Source of the DNA: Diadophis punctatus similis
Lineage: Eukaryota; Chordata; Lepidosauria; Squamata; Dipsadidae
NCBI GenBank assembly: GCA_023053685.1
Contig: JALIGW010000021.1
Coordinates: forward strand, 15,091,647-15,155,646
Length of the DNA stretch: 64,000 bases
Reading direction: 5' to 3'
Shown: piece after piece, positions 33,601 through 43,904 of the stretch
Position numbering within the stretch: the stretch's first letter is position 1
Layout: each line of letters starts with the position of its first letter
Notes under the pieces: model-generated
What the model saw: the letters and a program-made list of their open reading frames with translations, nothing else
The model's database searches: none
Told to the model about the DNA's origin: nothing
Position numbers and translations under genes: made by a program

Positions 33601-34478
33601 GACAAAATGCTACCTTAAATATCCACATAAGAATGTTTAAGAATCTAATTACCAACAGGTTAGCAATGGTGGTGATGCTGGTGAAAGGAGCTAGGACCTG
33701 CATTTTGTATTTCGAAATCTAAGTGCTTATTAGCAGAGCCAGAATTGAAGGCCTCAAACTGAACAAATATTCCCATTCAAAGAAAGAGAATTGTTTTGTG
33801 TGATGGCCAAGCAGTGGCTTTGTGTTGAAGAAGACAATGGGGAAGGAGGGGACTTGTCCTTGGCCGGTGAAATCCAAAGACTTGATCTCGTCCTCTAGAA
33901 TGAAGACACGCTGAAGAAATGCGTGGAGGATTACCTGGAAAGAATTAAGAAGGAAGAGCAGAGATACCAGGCCCTGAAGGCTCACGCAGAAGAAAAGTTG
34001 GATCAGTGAGTCGGGCCTCAGGGTCCTTCCGAGTTGGGGAGGAGAAGAAGAAAAACCTTGGATGAGTTAACGTGCATGGCTGTGTTTTTTCTTTCTTCCC
34101 ACGCAGAGCAAACGAAGAGATCGCCCAGGTCAGAAGCAAAGCCAAATCGGAGGTGGCTGCCCTCGATGCCAACTTGCGCAAAGAACAGATGAGGGTCCAG
34201 TCGCTGGAGAGCAGCATTGAGCAAAAGGTCAGTTCAACCGACCGAGAGTGACCGCTCTTTCAAGCAAGGAGGCGAAACTTTCTTCCACGCTGGTGTGGGG
34301 GGGGGGGACCCCTGTTCCTATGAAGGAGAACTCCGCTCATATAAATGTTCCTTTCTAAATTGTATTTATGCAACATCTAGCACGTGATGCTTTCTTTTTG
34401 TCTCTTTAACAGGTAAAAGAAAACAAGGAACTCACAAAAATCTGTGAAGAATTGATTTCTAAGATGGAAAAATTGTGA
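21482..34478 (+). CDS. TACC3: TACC3, transforming acidic coiled-coil protein 3 (complete)
   Basis: TACC3 works at the mitotic spindle with ch-TOG and clathrin, crosslinking kinetochore-fibre microtubules; Aurora A phosphorylation creates the clathrin-binding state. Fifteen coding exons joined by GT-AG introns give 2253 nt, 750 codons plus stop (human about 838). Residues 27-35 SQKENVPPK hold a KEN box and residues about 43-60 match human [10 protein letters not shown]. Exon 4 is a long, acidic, poorly conserved region. The TACC domain starts near DYLEQFG (exon 7). Exon 8 has [18 protein letters not shown]446 corresponds to the Aurora A site and L454-L455 to the clathrin dileucine. Residues about 540-750 form the terminal coiled coil, ending ISKMEKL. 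The gene is intact, with no frameshift. It converges with FGFR3. Confidence 0.96.
21885..22090 (+). mobile_element. SINE (ancient, CORE/MIR-like appearance)
   Basis: CCCCACAACAACCCTGTGAG then GTGGCCCCAAATCACTCAGT and ATTAGACCAACTGGCTC. A further copy lies at 32385-32560. Confidence 0.65.
22388..22518 (+). CDS. TACC3: TACC3 exon 3
   Basis: Starts [18 protein letters not shown], very close to human; ends in phase 2 (AT|gtgagt). Confidence 0.95.
23287..23302. repeat. Poly-G run
   Basis: About 16 consecutive G in TACC3 intron 3. Confidence 0.9.
23427..23985. mobile_element. hAT-type element with a 276-bp internal palindrome
   Basis: Ends CAGTGGTGGCGAACC and GGTTCGCCACCACGG with flanking 8-mers GTCTAGGG / CTCTAGGG. 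23634-23909 folds back on itself almost completely. Confidence 0.85.
23990..24115. mobile_element. Short palindromic MITE (TCTCCAACCTTGG family)
   Basis: Arms TTAAGATCCGTGGACTTCAG and CTGAGGTCCACGGATTGTAA around AATTCT. Related copies: 30450-30602, 57553-57643, and halves at 41330-41390, 43378-43432 and 59360-59415. Confidence 0.8.
24425..25171 (+). CDS. TACC3: TACC3 exon 4 (large acidic exon)
   Basis: 747 bp, low conservation, rich in E, D, S and P. The acceptor is a tandem TTTTCAG|CAG, so a 3-nt shorter start at 24428 is possible. Ends CT|gtaagt. Confidence 0.93.
25770..26498. mobile_element. hAT-type element with perfect target duplication
   Basis: Ends CAGCGATGGCGAACC and GGTTCGCCATCACTG, flanked by GCCTAGAA at 25762-25769 and 26499-26506. 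No transposase frame. Confidence 0.9.
26773..26857 (+). CDS. TACC3: TACC3 exon 5
   Basis: 85 bp, [19 protein letters not shown]..., phase 2 in and 0 out. Confidence 0.88.
27274..27445 (+). CDS. TACC3: TACC3 exon 6
   Basis: 172 bp starting [15 protein letters not shown]; acceptor TTACTTAG, donor ATGGAAG|gtaggt. Confidence 0.88.
27992..28038 (+). CDS. TACC3: TACC3 exon 7
   Basis: 47 bp encoding [16 protein letters not shown], matching human EVDYLEQFGTSS at the start of the TACC domain. Confidence 0.94.
28154..28284 (+). CDS. TACC3: TACC3 exon 8 (Aurora A / clathrin site)
   Basis: [20 protein letters not shown]...; carries the serine equivalent to human S558 and the LL clathrin motif. Phase 0 in, GG|gtaggg out. 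Confidence 0.95.
28428..28724 (+). mobile_element. TA-type palindromic MITE
   Basis: Begins CAGGTCGTCCTTGACTTATG and ends GTAAGTCGAGGATGACCTG. Confidence 0.85.
29150..29228 (+). CDS. TACC3: TACC3 exon 9
   Basis: 79 bp, ...[15 protein letters not shown]; human EAKLVEFDFLGALDI. Confidence 0.93.
29333..29560. mobile_element. Penelope-type terminal repeat fragment
   Basis: Inverted pair around GAAGAAGCTTCTTGGG with GAAACGTCTTCCAAGAAAAA and a CCTTTGGGGC end. Further copies: 39880-40130, 44875-45075, 51130-51300 and 63340-63515. Confidence 0.55.
29717..30097 (+). mobile_element. TA-type palindromic MITE
   Basis: GGTAGTCCTTGACTTATGAC to GTAAGTCAAGGACAACCTG; about 380 bp. Confidence 0.85.
30182..30340 (+). 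CDS. TACC3: TACC3 exon 10
   Basis: 159 bp, in phase 0 on both sides; the end ([19 protein letters not shown]) starts the coiled coil. Confidence 0.92.
30450..30602. mobile_element. Short palindromic MITE (AACTTTAAGACTTGTGG family)
   Basis: Two arms (AACTTTAAGACTTGTGGACT and AGTCCACAAGTCTTAAAGT) in TACC3 intron 10. Confidence 0.85.
30769..31090. mobile_element. Unclassified ~320-bp repeat, copy B (perfect 8-bp target duplication)
   Basis: Flanked by CAAGCCAT at 30761-30768 and 31091-31098. Starts with stem GTGAG/CTCAC, ends CACACCGTGA, no terminal inverted repeats and no ORF. Confidence 0.85.
31500..31576 (+). CDS. TACC3: TACC3 exon 11
   Basis: 77 bp of coiled coil, [19 protein letters not shown]...; ends GA|gtaagt. 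Confidence 0.93.
31734..32117 (+). mobile_element. TA-type palindromic MITE (complete reference copy)
   Basis: 384 bp, CAGGCAGTCCTCGACTTACA to GTAAGTCAAGGACTACCTG, TA at 31732-31733 and 32118-32119. Near-palindromic throughout, as expected for a Tc1/mariner-type MITE. Confidence 0.9.
32385..32560 (+). mobile_element. SINE, same family as 21885-22090
   Basis: CACCACAACAACCCTGTCAG then a repeated CCCAAAGTCACCCAGCTGGC portion. Confidence 0.6.
32830..32873 (+). CDS. TACC3: TACC3 exon 12
   Basis: 44 bp, [15 protein letters not shown]; human KIMDRFEEVVYQAM. Confidence 0.93.
33251..33411 (+). CDS. TACC3: TACC3 exon 13
   Basis: 161 bp including [20 protein letters not shown], close to human MEKSFSDLFKRFEKQKEVIE. 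Confidence 0.95.
33899..34005 (+). CDS. TACC3: TACC3 exon 14
   Basis: 107 bp, [20 protein letters not shown] then [14 protein letters not shown], nearly identical to human. Confidence 0.96.
34107..34227 (+). CDS. TACC3: TACC3 exon 15
   Basis: 121 bp, [19 protein letters not shown]..., close to human. Confidence 0.96.
34413..34478 (+). CDS. TACC3: TACC3 exon 16 (stop codon 34476-34478)
   Basis: [20 protein letters not shown] then L and TGA; human ends ICDDLISKMEKI. Confidence 0.96.
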   Translation, partial: VKENKELTKICEELISKMEKL

Positions 34479-35040
34479 TAAGATCTCTGCATTCCTCTCA
34501 TTTTGTTCTGTTTTCAAATTTTGGGGTAGATTATTTATTAAATGCATTTCTACGCTTCAGTGTCACTAGTTTGAGTAATATTTGATATGAAATAGTTTCT
34601 ATTCCCAGTTTCTGTTTCTAAAATGTAGTTTTTAGAAAAAAAAGTAGTTTTTAGAAGGCCTATTAAAAAGTGGCTCTTCTGTGGATAGCAAGGTTTGGGG
34701 TATTTTTGTTTTTAGCCTGCGGTCTTTAAACTACCCAGTGTTTGAGAAGATATTTTCTCCATTCTTCAACTCAACTTTATTGCTTCTTATATGTTACTGA
34801 CAGCCAGCAAGGAAAAGTTCATTTTGTATGAAACAAAGAAAATTTATCTTTCATTTTTTAAAAAATGAATGCTTTTTATATATTGCACAGACTCTATAAT
34901 AAAAATTGTTTGTTAACAATTTGTTCTATTCATACAAATCAGTATGCTGAAATTGCAAAATATTTTGTCTCTGGTTGTTGAGCCATTTATGTCTCCCTTT
35001 CTCTCTCTGGTCTTTAAAATAAAAATGTTTCATTAAATTT
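34479..35040 (+). other. TACC3: TACC3 3' UTR with candidate poly(A) signals
   Basis: AT-rich, repeat-free sequence after the stop. AATAAA at 34898-34903 and 35018-35023; either could be used. Confidence 0.6.
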
Positions 35041-35199
35041 TTAAATTTACTGAGTTGTATATTTTATAACTAAATAAATAAATAGTATGTATTTAATGCA
35101 AGTAGGAAACTCAATTTATAACTCCTAATTTTTTAAGACCATGTCAATATTTGTTAGGGACGTTGAGATTTGTTTCAAATTTTTCCTAGCAAAGAACAT

Positions 35200-36060
35200 A
35201 GCATAAAACTAATAATATTATTTGTTTGCCGCCTATCTCGTCATGGGGCTACTTTAGGCGACTTATAACAATAAAAGGAAATGGAAAGAATGAAAGCCAT
35301 AACAAAAGTAAAATAATAGAACAATAGAGCCAATCAAAGGCACTCTGAGTAGGAGAGGCTGGCCCTAGCGGGATGAGGGGCCTCATCAGGTGGCCTGGAG
35401 CTCTGCCATTAAGGGCTCTGAAGGTCATAGCCAACACCTTGAACTGCACCCGGAAGCAGATGGCTAGCCAGCAAAGTTTGTGTAGCAGAGGTGTATTAGG
35501 GGCCATCAAAGATGGCTCTCGCTGCCGTAGTTTGCACCAGCTGGAACTTCTGAATGGATTTCAAGGGTAGCCCCATGCAGAGTGCATTGCAGTAGTCCAG
35601 ACAAGATGACTGAGCTTTGAGTAACTGAGCACAGGGAATCAAGATCCAGGAAAGGTCACAGCTGGTGCACAAACGAGCTGTGCAAAAACCCTCCTAGTCA
35701 CGCTGAGTCCAGGAGAACCTCTAAGTTGCAAAGTGGATCTGAACAGGGTAATGCAACCTGTCCAGAATGAAAGATGACAAAACCCTGGATCATGAGGTTC
35801 CATGCCTTCAAAGCCATTCAGTCTTGCCAGGCAGAGTTCACTTGAAACCTCTTAGTCCCCCAATCCCAGGTCCTTACAACTTCCAAGCACCACAAAAAGG
35901 TAGTGTGACCTTATCACTCTGGGTATCAGGTGTGGAGCTGAGTATCATCCGCACAATGATGATACGTCAACCCATAGTGACGGATTATCTGGCCCAGCGG
36001 CTTCATGTAGATGTTGCACAGAGAGAGTGCCACAAGTGAGCAGTCAGGACCTGGATCTCT
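35200..36060 (-). mobile_element. LINE fragment (L2/CR1-like 3' coding part)
   Basis: Minus-strand reading gives LHKLCWLAICFRVQFKVLAM and RALNGRAPGHL, the conserved C-terminal block of L2/CR1 ORF2, with stops. Right of it is LINE-like DNA without a clean frame. Confidence 0.65.
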
Positions 36061-37205
36061 CGCTTCCTGTTACTGATTGGAATAGCCGTGGAGAAAAGAA
36101 CTGAACCAGCATCAACTCAGGAAGGATGTGAGTTGAAGTCCACAGATCTTAAATCCTGATCTATAGTATTCATTATTTCATTACTACATTTTAACATTCA
36201 CAATATACAATGGAAAACCAGAGAAGTTAGATACTGTATTTATCAAAAGAAAGTGTTGGTGAATCTAAGATTCACACACACACACACACACACACAAAAT
36301 AAACTTTAAAATAAAATTCTGCTTAAAATAATCTAAATTGTTTTGGGAAAAATATTCTTTTTCTCAGGAAAATATGTTAGTTTAATGCGATGGGTCGGAC
36401 ACGACTTTGCAACTAACGCCAACAACAAATGTTAGTTTCAGCTTTAGCAAGAAATAAGAATATTGCCCCACAGGTATAATAGTCTTCATCTGAGATAGGC
36501 TTCTGTTTAACAAGATTGAAAAGAAAGCAAAGAGACAAATTTCCTATTATAGCATAATTACGCTATTATACAGTTAAATTATTATTCTGTTCCCAACCAG
36601 TAGATGTCACTGTTGCCACACTGATCATCTTTTGATTCCTCAAGATAGGAAGGGATCTCTATTCTACTTAGTAAGCAAAACCCCCATTGATTTCTAAGAT
36701 TATAAAATTGATCTTATTTCCTACAGATCCTCAGGAATTTAGAGCATCAGATCTATATTCTGTGTAACACAAATGCTATAAAGATTTTTTTTATTATAAC
36801 ATCCATATTATTTTACAAATCAGCATTCATGCATTTCCCGCTTTTGCCTAAAGTTTTCAAGTCCATACCGGAGAGATGAGGGATGTTTGCAGGTAGGCAT
36901 TCAACAGATGCAGTTCCACCATTATTTCAAAGAGAAGCTCTTGGTTGATTTGTACCTGAGATGGTCACGTAAAGCAGAACACTTACCCAAATCCATCTCT
37001 ACCTCTGGTTAACCAACAGAAATTCCACAAAATTACAATTTATTTTAAAGATGGGGAATAACCGCATGGGAAAGGACTCATTTTATCCCTTCAGTTTCAA
37101 GATTACTAGTGAAAAAGTCTGGTGGCACAAACTGGGTTTTGTTTAGACTTCAAAATGGGCCAATGTGCTGGAGAAGAAAATGGAGTGGGATACTTTGTAT
37201 GAAAC
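36061..37205. other. Intergenic sequence with (CA)n and a BovB/Sauria-type tail
   Basis: (CA)n at 36266-36298. At 36385-36430, GATGGGTCGGACACGACTTT followed by CAACAACAA matches the 3' end shared by BovB LINEs and Sauria SINEs. No gene seen. Confidence 0.55.
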
Positions 37206-37215
37206 CACTTTTTAT

Positions 37216-37350
37216 ATCATAGAATAAAAGGGTTGGAAGGGACCTTGGAGGTCTTCCAGTCCAACCCCTTGCTCAAGCAGGAGAGCCTATACCATTCCAG
37301 ACAAATGGCTGTCCAGTCTCTTCTTGAAACCTCCACAACTTCTGGAGGAA
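37216..37350 (-). mobile_element. CR1-type LINE 3' end
   Basis: CATAGAATAAAAGGGTTGGA then TCTTCCAGTCCAACCCCTTG, reverse of the CR1 3' end. Also at 39235-39410 and 42905-43370. Confidence 0.75.
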
Positions 37351-37429
37351 AGGTGTATGTGTCTACATCCTATGGGACATGGGTTACCTCCGTCCTAGCA
37401 GATCAAACTGTTGGTTACGGTGGTGTTTG

Positions 37430-38145
37430 GTGAACAGCTATAAGAACAATCTAAAAATGTTCATTGCACATCCGGCCAGAATCTTCCAAGGTTCCCCCCC
37501 CCCCCCGTGATTAGCTTGAAAGAATTGCTCTGCCCAACTCTAAGATCATTGGTCCCCAAGATGATTCCGCTTGATGTCCCATTGCCTGTTACTAATTCTT
37601 CTCTACTCCTGGATCAGACCACAATCCAAAGGCTAATCTGTAGTTGGGGCCTTGTTTTTTCCTCCCAAATTCTCTTTTCTTTCTCTGATAGATAGATTAA
37701 ACCTCCTGTGACAGGAGGAATATTAAATAATCCAGTTTTTTTCCTCCCTGCGGCGTCTTTGGTGCCCTCTGAACTCGGTTGAAACATTTCATTACCCCAC
37801 TAGGTAATCTCATCAGTCTAGAAGGGAGTGAGATTTGCTCTAGCAAAGCCTCCTAGCACTGATGATAATGTTGTCTAGTTTGGATAATGAAACATCTGCA
37901 AGAAAACAACCATGCTCAGAGAGCACCAAGGAACTTTCCTTTCCTTTCCCCTCATTTCCTTTCCTTTCCCCCTTTCCTTTCCTTTCCTTCTTTCCTCCTT
38001 TCCTTTCCTTCCCTTCCCTTTCCTCTTCCACCTCCCCCTCCTCCTCCTAGCAAATCCTACTCCCTTCTAGCACTGACGATGTCACCTAGTTGGGCAATGA
38101 AATGTCTGCAAGAAAACCGCCAGCTCAGAGAGCATCAAGGACCCC
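37430..38145. repeat. Penelope-type tails and a pyrimidine-rich tract
   Basis: Two Penelope-tail copies (37855-37925 and 38075-38140, ATGAAACATCTGCAAGAAAA / ATGAAATGTCTGCAAGAAAA) flank a CCTTT-type tract at 37930-38048. C run at 37494-37506. Confidence 0.6.
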
Positions 38146-39014
38146 GCAGTTCAACCCTGAGCTATAAATATTCGCTTCTATCAGTACCAATTTTTTTCTT
38201 TCATTCAAATGACCAGCTTTGTCCAACCTGCAAAATTAACTGGAATGTGTGAAAGAATCAAGAGGTGAATGCTTATCTGATTCATACTTCCAACTCCTAA
38301 ATCTGACCGCTTGCATGAGAAAGTTGTTTTCCATTTAGAAGCTGCTTGTATCAATGGGGTGTTGTTCAAACTGCTTTCCCCACACTTGGTTGAATGTGGA
38401 TGGTGGTTGCATGCTGGTTTGAAACAAATCAGGTGACTTTAGGAAGAGATCAGAGAGATTCATGGAGGTTAAACCTGCTCTTTCCTCTAAAATGTGTTGA
38501 TAACAGATCTGAATTGGTTCGGTGCTTGGTACCTGTTGCTAGGCGAGGAGGGTACGAGGGTAAATTGTATTTATATTTTGCTGATCTATTTTCCAGGCTT
38601 TGCTATTACAGCTGCTTATAATAACAGAATGTTGGCTTAGAAAGGCTTGGATCTGGTCCTACAGGTTGCCACGGCTTTGTTGCTGTGCTTTGCTCTGTGG
38701 AAAGTGAAAATATTGGAGGTGTGTTCTTTTTAACGTTTTTCACTTCTGGAGTTATATTTAGGAAAGGTGTATGCTGTGTGTATTCATTTTATACTTTAAA
38801 AAAACACCTTTGGGTAATTTCACTTTTTAACTGAGCAAATGTTCAAAGGACTTTTAATGTGGGCTGGTTCCAACATCCCAAAATTATTATTATTATTTTT
38901 TGATCCCTCAGAATAACTGGGTGTGTACCCAGTTTCTACCTTGCAAGAAACAGCTTGCCTTTTCCAGTGTAATGTTGATGTTACCTTTTGCCAGGGAGAT
39001 GCTCCAGAGAGATG

Positions 39015-39015
<1 letters not shown>
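38146..39015. other. Intergenic sequence, nothing recognised
   Basis: No conserved exon, repeat family or RNA gene seen. Confidence 0.4.
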
Positions 39016-39017
<2 letters not shown>

Positions 39018-39086
<69 letters not shown>

Positions 39087-39137
39087 GCATATATAGGGGT
39101 GGTTAATTAAGTAGGGAAGGGGGGGGGGGGGGAGGGG
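39018..39137. repeat. (CA)n microsatellite and poly-G
   Basis: About 33 CA units at 39018-39083, then a G-rich run at 39118-39137. Confidence 0.95.
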
Positions 39138-39234
39138 GACCGGTAGAATTCTGTTCATACATGTCTTAAAGGAAAAAAATAATAATAAAAAGAGCAAGGT
39201 TTCAATTGGAAATGAACTGTGGTGTTTAGGGAAG

Positions 39235-39410
39235 AGAAGAGAAGGAGTTGGAAGGGACCTTAGAGGTCTTCTAGTCCAACCCCCTGCTCAGGCAGGAAAC
39301 CCTACACCACTTCAGACAAATGGTTATCCAACCTCTTCTTAAAAACTTCCAGTGTTGGAGCATTCACAACTCCTGGAGGCAAGTTGTTCCACTGTTAATT
39401 ATTCTAACTG
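39235..39410 (-). mobile_element. CR1-type LINE 3' end
   Basis: GTTGGAAGGGACCTTAGAGG then TCTAGTCCAACCCCCTGCTC. Confidence 0.75.
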
Positions 39411-39493
39411 TCAGGAAAATTATAAAATTATTATAAATAAAATACTGATTAATAAACCTGAGCATTTCTATACTTTTCAAAGTGTTCAGCACT

Positions 39494-39830
39494 AGGCAGT
39501 CCTTGACTTATTTAGTGACTGTTTGACATTAAGAAGGACTTCCCTATGTGTACTTACGACCCAGCTCCAAAACTCTGATGCCCTCCTCCAATTTTCAGCA
39601 TCTTCCAGTCACGTGACCGTGTTTTACGACATTTTGCCAAAAGTGGCATTTATCTCCAGTTTTTGGCAAAACCAGCCCACAGTGAACCATTGGTTCACTT
39701 AATGATCATAGCAGTCACTTAATGATTGCTGTATTAAAAAAGTCATAAAATTGGGTTGGTTACATGGGTGACGGGATTTATGGCCATCACGACTTACTCT
39801 CCGTTACACTTGTAAATCAAGGGCTATCTG
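39494..39830 (+). mobile_element. Degenerate TA-type MITE variant
   Basis: Starts AGGCAGTCCTTGACTTA and ends AAATCAAGGGCTATCTG; the interior differs from the main family. Confidence 0.6.
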
Positions 39831-39879
39831 CAATGCACCAATGTCAGAAGGGGATAAATTTTGCACAATTAGGGATATG

Positions 39880-40130
39880 TCTATGGAGATTCTTAATCAT
39901 CCAGGTCATGGTTGTCCCAAAGATGCTTTTTTTCAAAAGGCAATTGGACTTTGTCTTTTCTTGGAGAAGTTTCGCTTCTCATCCAAGAAGCTTCTTCGAT
40001 TCTAGAACTGAGCTACAACTAGAACTCTTCAACTAGAGCTGAAGAAGCTTCTTGGATGAAAAGTGAAATGTCTTCAGGGGAAAAAACAAAGTTGCCTTTT
40101 GAAAAAAGCCCCTTTGGGAGAATTAGGGAT
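39880..40130. mobile_element. Penelope-type terminal repeat fragment
   Basis: GAAGAAGCTTCTTGGATGAA, flanked by inverted TTTCGCTTCTCATCC and CCTTTTGAAAAAAGCCCCTT. Confidence 0.55.
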
Positions 40131-42904
40131 ACGCTTGACAAATTGTGCTCAAGTAATCTTGTTTTCGTCTTTACAACGCATCTCAATTTGGTTTCTTTGG
40201 CTGATCTTAGACTTTCACCCAATTTTACATCTCTACAACTGTTTTCACAAAGGAGTACAGACAAAGAGGAAGATGTAGAGAGTAGTGCCAGGTTTTTGTG
40301 AGTAACCTGCTCTTCAGTGGCTCTTATTTCTTCAGATTTCAAGGAAGATTAAATAGCCATGGTTTTAAAACTGCATCCTTGAAGATTCCACTTGAGGAAT
40401 GATGGACAAGTGCAGCATTAGCTTCAGAGTTGCATCGTTCAAATATGTTCAAATAAATGTATGTGTGCATTTGTACATTTCGTATCAAATATTGTTCGTG
40501 CTGAAAGTATTTGCTAGCAAGGAGCCCATTAATCAACCTGGTTTTCCTGTTTTGCCAGCAGCAACTTAATATTAAAGCAAGTGAAACTGTTTTTAAGAAT
40601 TTGCTTCAAAAACAAGTTATACCAATTTGATCATCGTTTAATTAAAAAATAAATGATTTATCTGCCTGGGCAAGGAACCAAATTGTTATGTGTGTAGTAA
40701 GGATTAACTCCTTGCTTTCATAACAAGTTTGAGGAGAACATCCTGCCAGTCTGAAATACGTATTTCCAATTTGTGTTGTTTCCTCAGCTTTCCCGCTGTG
40801 TGTTTCGAAATGGTGCGGTTGCCGTCTTCTCTAGCGGTGTGTCACAAAGGGATGTGGAAACCACTAGGGTGTTGTCATAATGTCTGCTTCTCTAAGGAAG
40901 ATTCCAGTGTCTTTGGGGTCACAATAGCTCAAGCTTGGGTACCATTTAACAAAGGTCACAAAATCTGCTCAACCAAATGTGATGTGTGAGCCTGTTGTGT
41001 GAACTCAGTGAGGGGAACCATGGGTGAACCGAGGGTGTGTTGATGTGCAGAGATGTCATGATGATGACTGCACTGCGTGATTGACACCCTGCCCCTTTTT
41101 AAAGTGTGTGTGGGGCATGCAAAAGGGCAGAGATTTTTATAATTTTTATTTGATCCTCTATTAATAATCAGCCAGATATGTTGTCATGGACTGCAGAGGC
41201 CCCTGGAGTGAAACGTGAACCCAAATATATTTAGATCTATATTTCATCACGCTTCTGAACTCAGGTAGAGTTAGATTTCTCTCACCTTGCTGTATGGGGG
41301 AAAAAAAACCCAAGATGGCTTAATCCAAAGGTGTCCACCTTGGCAACTTTAAGACTTGTGGACTTCAACTCCCAGAATTCCCCAGCTAGCAGGAACATGG
41401 CTTTTGATGGTGACTGAGGATTCAACAGAGCATTGAATTGGGCTGGGTGTCATTATTGTCATTCAGCAATTTTTAAACTATTTCCTTGTTTTTTTGGGGG
41501 GGCTTGTTAGCTGCTCAGAATCACTGCAGTCGGAAAGGTATACAAGTTGGAACAATCACCATTTGATGACAAGTGTTTAAGGATGACATTTGGGGGGGGG
41601 GCAAAACAGACCTGAACTTGTGCTTTTTGTGCCTGATGGTGGGAATAGGTAACCGAAGGACTTGGCCTCCAACCCTAGCAGCCCCAGACCCCATCACTAA
41701 TGGCGAGGGACTGAGGGATGTGTTGCTAGGTCAGGTACTTGTGTAGTTGTATCTCTGGAGGACAGGAGCTGAAACCAGCCAGTCTGACAAAAGCCCTAAC
41801 GTGTTTCTGTGGGTTCTGCACACATCTGTACACACGTATGAATATCCCAAAGAAGCAAGATCTTGTTGTATGTTGCTGTCTAAAAGCAGATGGAGATGTG
41901 GAAGCCCTTGGTGGAACCCAACAGTTGAAGACGATGCCAATCTTTCCTCCCAACAGAATCTCCTGGAGGACAGGCTGAGGTTTTGCTGCTCCAGCTGTAG
42001 GCCTTGGAAGTCAACGGAAGGAGGATGTTGTGCACCAATAAGAGAAGGTCCCAGAGAAGGAGACCTTTCCAACTCAACCAAGGCTGCTCGTCTTAGCAAG
42101 CGTCAGGGCCACGTTTGGGTTACTGTTCAGATGGGAGATCTCCAGAAAATTCTACGGAGTTGGGCAAGACCGGGAATCTGAAAATGCATCCAGGATGGCG
42201 CAACGGCCAGGATGAAAAGCCAAGCTTGTATTCCAAGTCAGTAGGAGCCAACCTTGACTTGAAAGAAACTTGTTAAAAAGTTCCATATCTCAGAGCTATC
42301 AGTGTTCGGCAGTTCCAGAAGTCCCGATTAAACACTCTCCTTTATTAAACCATCTGTTTACTATGCAAAGCAAGCATGGCTGGAGGCAAAGTGCAATTAT
42401 TACAAGATAACACTTGTGGGGAAGAAAAAGCTTGACAAGAGTATTAAAGTGTATCAGATGTAGAGATTTCAGCGCAAAATACAGAAGCATCGACTGGTTC
42501 CAGATAGCAGCAGATACAACCTCTGATGAGGAGGGCGTTGGCACCATTTATCCTCCAGAGGCACAGCAGGAAGCCAAGAGATAACCCCAGGGCTTCAGTC
42601 ATTTCTCCCTGACTTGCAGCCAGAGAGAAATTCTGAGTTTTCCTACCTGCGACTCAAGAACCAGAAGCTTTCTGACCTCCCTAGGTTCTTATTTTGCGCT
42701 AAAATTGGGGAAGGGTTTTCCTGGTGCTGCAGAGAGGAAGATGGCTACCTTGGGAGGCCTCCACAGAAAATACTTTTGCACCCCGACAAAAAAAGAGCTC
42801 TGTCTTGTAAAAAAAATGCCCTCCTCTTGTCTCAAAAGGGTTGATTTGAAAAATGATAAGGAATTACAAGGGAAAAGGTTTGGAAAAGGCTTAAAAAGGA
42901 GGGA
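40131..42904. other. Intergenic sequence with no recognised gene
   Basis: A half-copy of the short palindromic MITE lies at 41330-41390. Open frames at 41731-42181 on both strands have no family features, and no splice-consistent conserved exon was found. Confidence 0.4.
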
Positions 42905-43432
42905 AGTCAGAATAAGAGAGTTGGAAGGGACCTTGAAGGTCTTCTAGTCCAACCCCCTGCCCAGGCAGGAAGCCCTCTACCATTCCAGACAAGTGCCTGT
43001 CCAATCTCTTCTTAAAAACTTCCAGTGTTGGAGTATTCACAACTTCTGGAGGCAAATTTGAATTGTTCCCACAGTCAGAAAATTTCTCTAGGTTGCTTCT
43101 CTCCTTGATTAGTTTCCATCCATTGCTTCTTGTCCTGCCTTCAGGGGCTTTGGAGAATAGCTTGACTCCCTCTTCTTTGGGGAAGCCCCTGAGATACTGG
43201 AAGACTGCTATCATGTCCCGTTCCCCCGCCCCGATCCTTCTTTTCACTGAACTAGGCATTCCCAATTCTGACAACCATTTGTCTTACGTTTTAGCCTCCA
43301 GTGTCCTCATCATCTTTGTTGCTCTTCTCTGCTCATCTCTAGAGTCACATTTGAAGCTTTGCATCTATTTATACCAGCATTTCTCAAGCTTGGCAACTTT
43401 AAAATGGGTGGACTTCAACTCCCAGAATTCCC
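42905..43432 (-). mobile_element. CR1-type LINE 3' part plus half a palindromic MITE
   Basis: GTTGGAAGGGACCTTGAAGG...TCCAACCCCCTGC and, reading minus, a long CR1 3' region. 43378-43432 is a MITE half (CTTGGCAACTTTAAAATGGG). Confidence 0.7.
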
Positions 43433-43527
43433 AGCCATGAAATTCGGGGCCCTTTTGTGTCTTTGAAAGTCGCTAAACAAAGGCTTGTAAGTCAACAACT
43501 ACCTCTATTCTTTTCCAGCTTTGTACA

Positions 43528-43904
43528 CAGGTGTTCCTTACGACCACAATTGAGACCAAAATTTCTGTCACCAAGCAAGACAGGCAAGTGAGTTGTGCCC
43601 CATTTTATGACTGTTCTTGCCTCAGTTGTTAAGTGAATCACTGCAGTTGTTAAGTTAGTAACACGGTTGTTAAGTGAATCTTGTTTCCCCGTTGACTTTG
43701 CTTTTCAGAAGGTGGCGAAAGGGGATCATGTGACCCTGCAACCGTCATAAGTACATGCCAGTTGCCAAGCGTCTGAACTTTGATCACATGACCACGGGGA
43801 TGCTGCAACAGCCGTGTGAAAAATGGTTATAAATCATTTTTTTCCAGTGCCATTGTAACTTTGAACAGTCACTAAAGAAACCCTTGCAAGTCAAGAACTA
43901 CCTG
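43528..43904 (+). mobile_element. TA-type palindromic MITE
   Basis: CAGGTGTTCCTTACGACCAC to GCAAGTCAAGAACTACCTG. Confidence 0.85.

Noticed and set aside
36385..36430. Full BovB LINE or Sauria SINE
   Set aside because: Only the shared 3' end motif is visible; no RT or tRNA-like head was found next to it.
41731..42181. Overlapping frames of 144 codons (plus) and 122 codons (minus)
   Set aside because: No family motif, no conserved residues recognised, no splice partner; likely chance frames.
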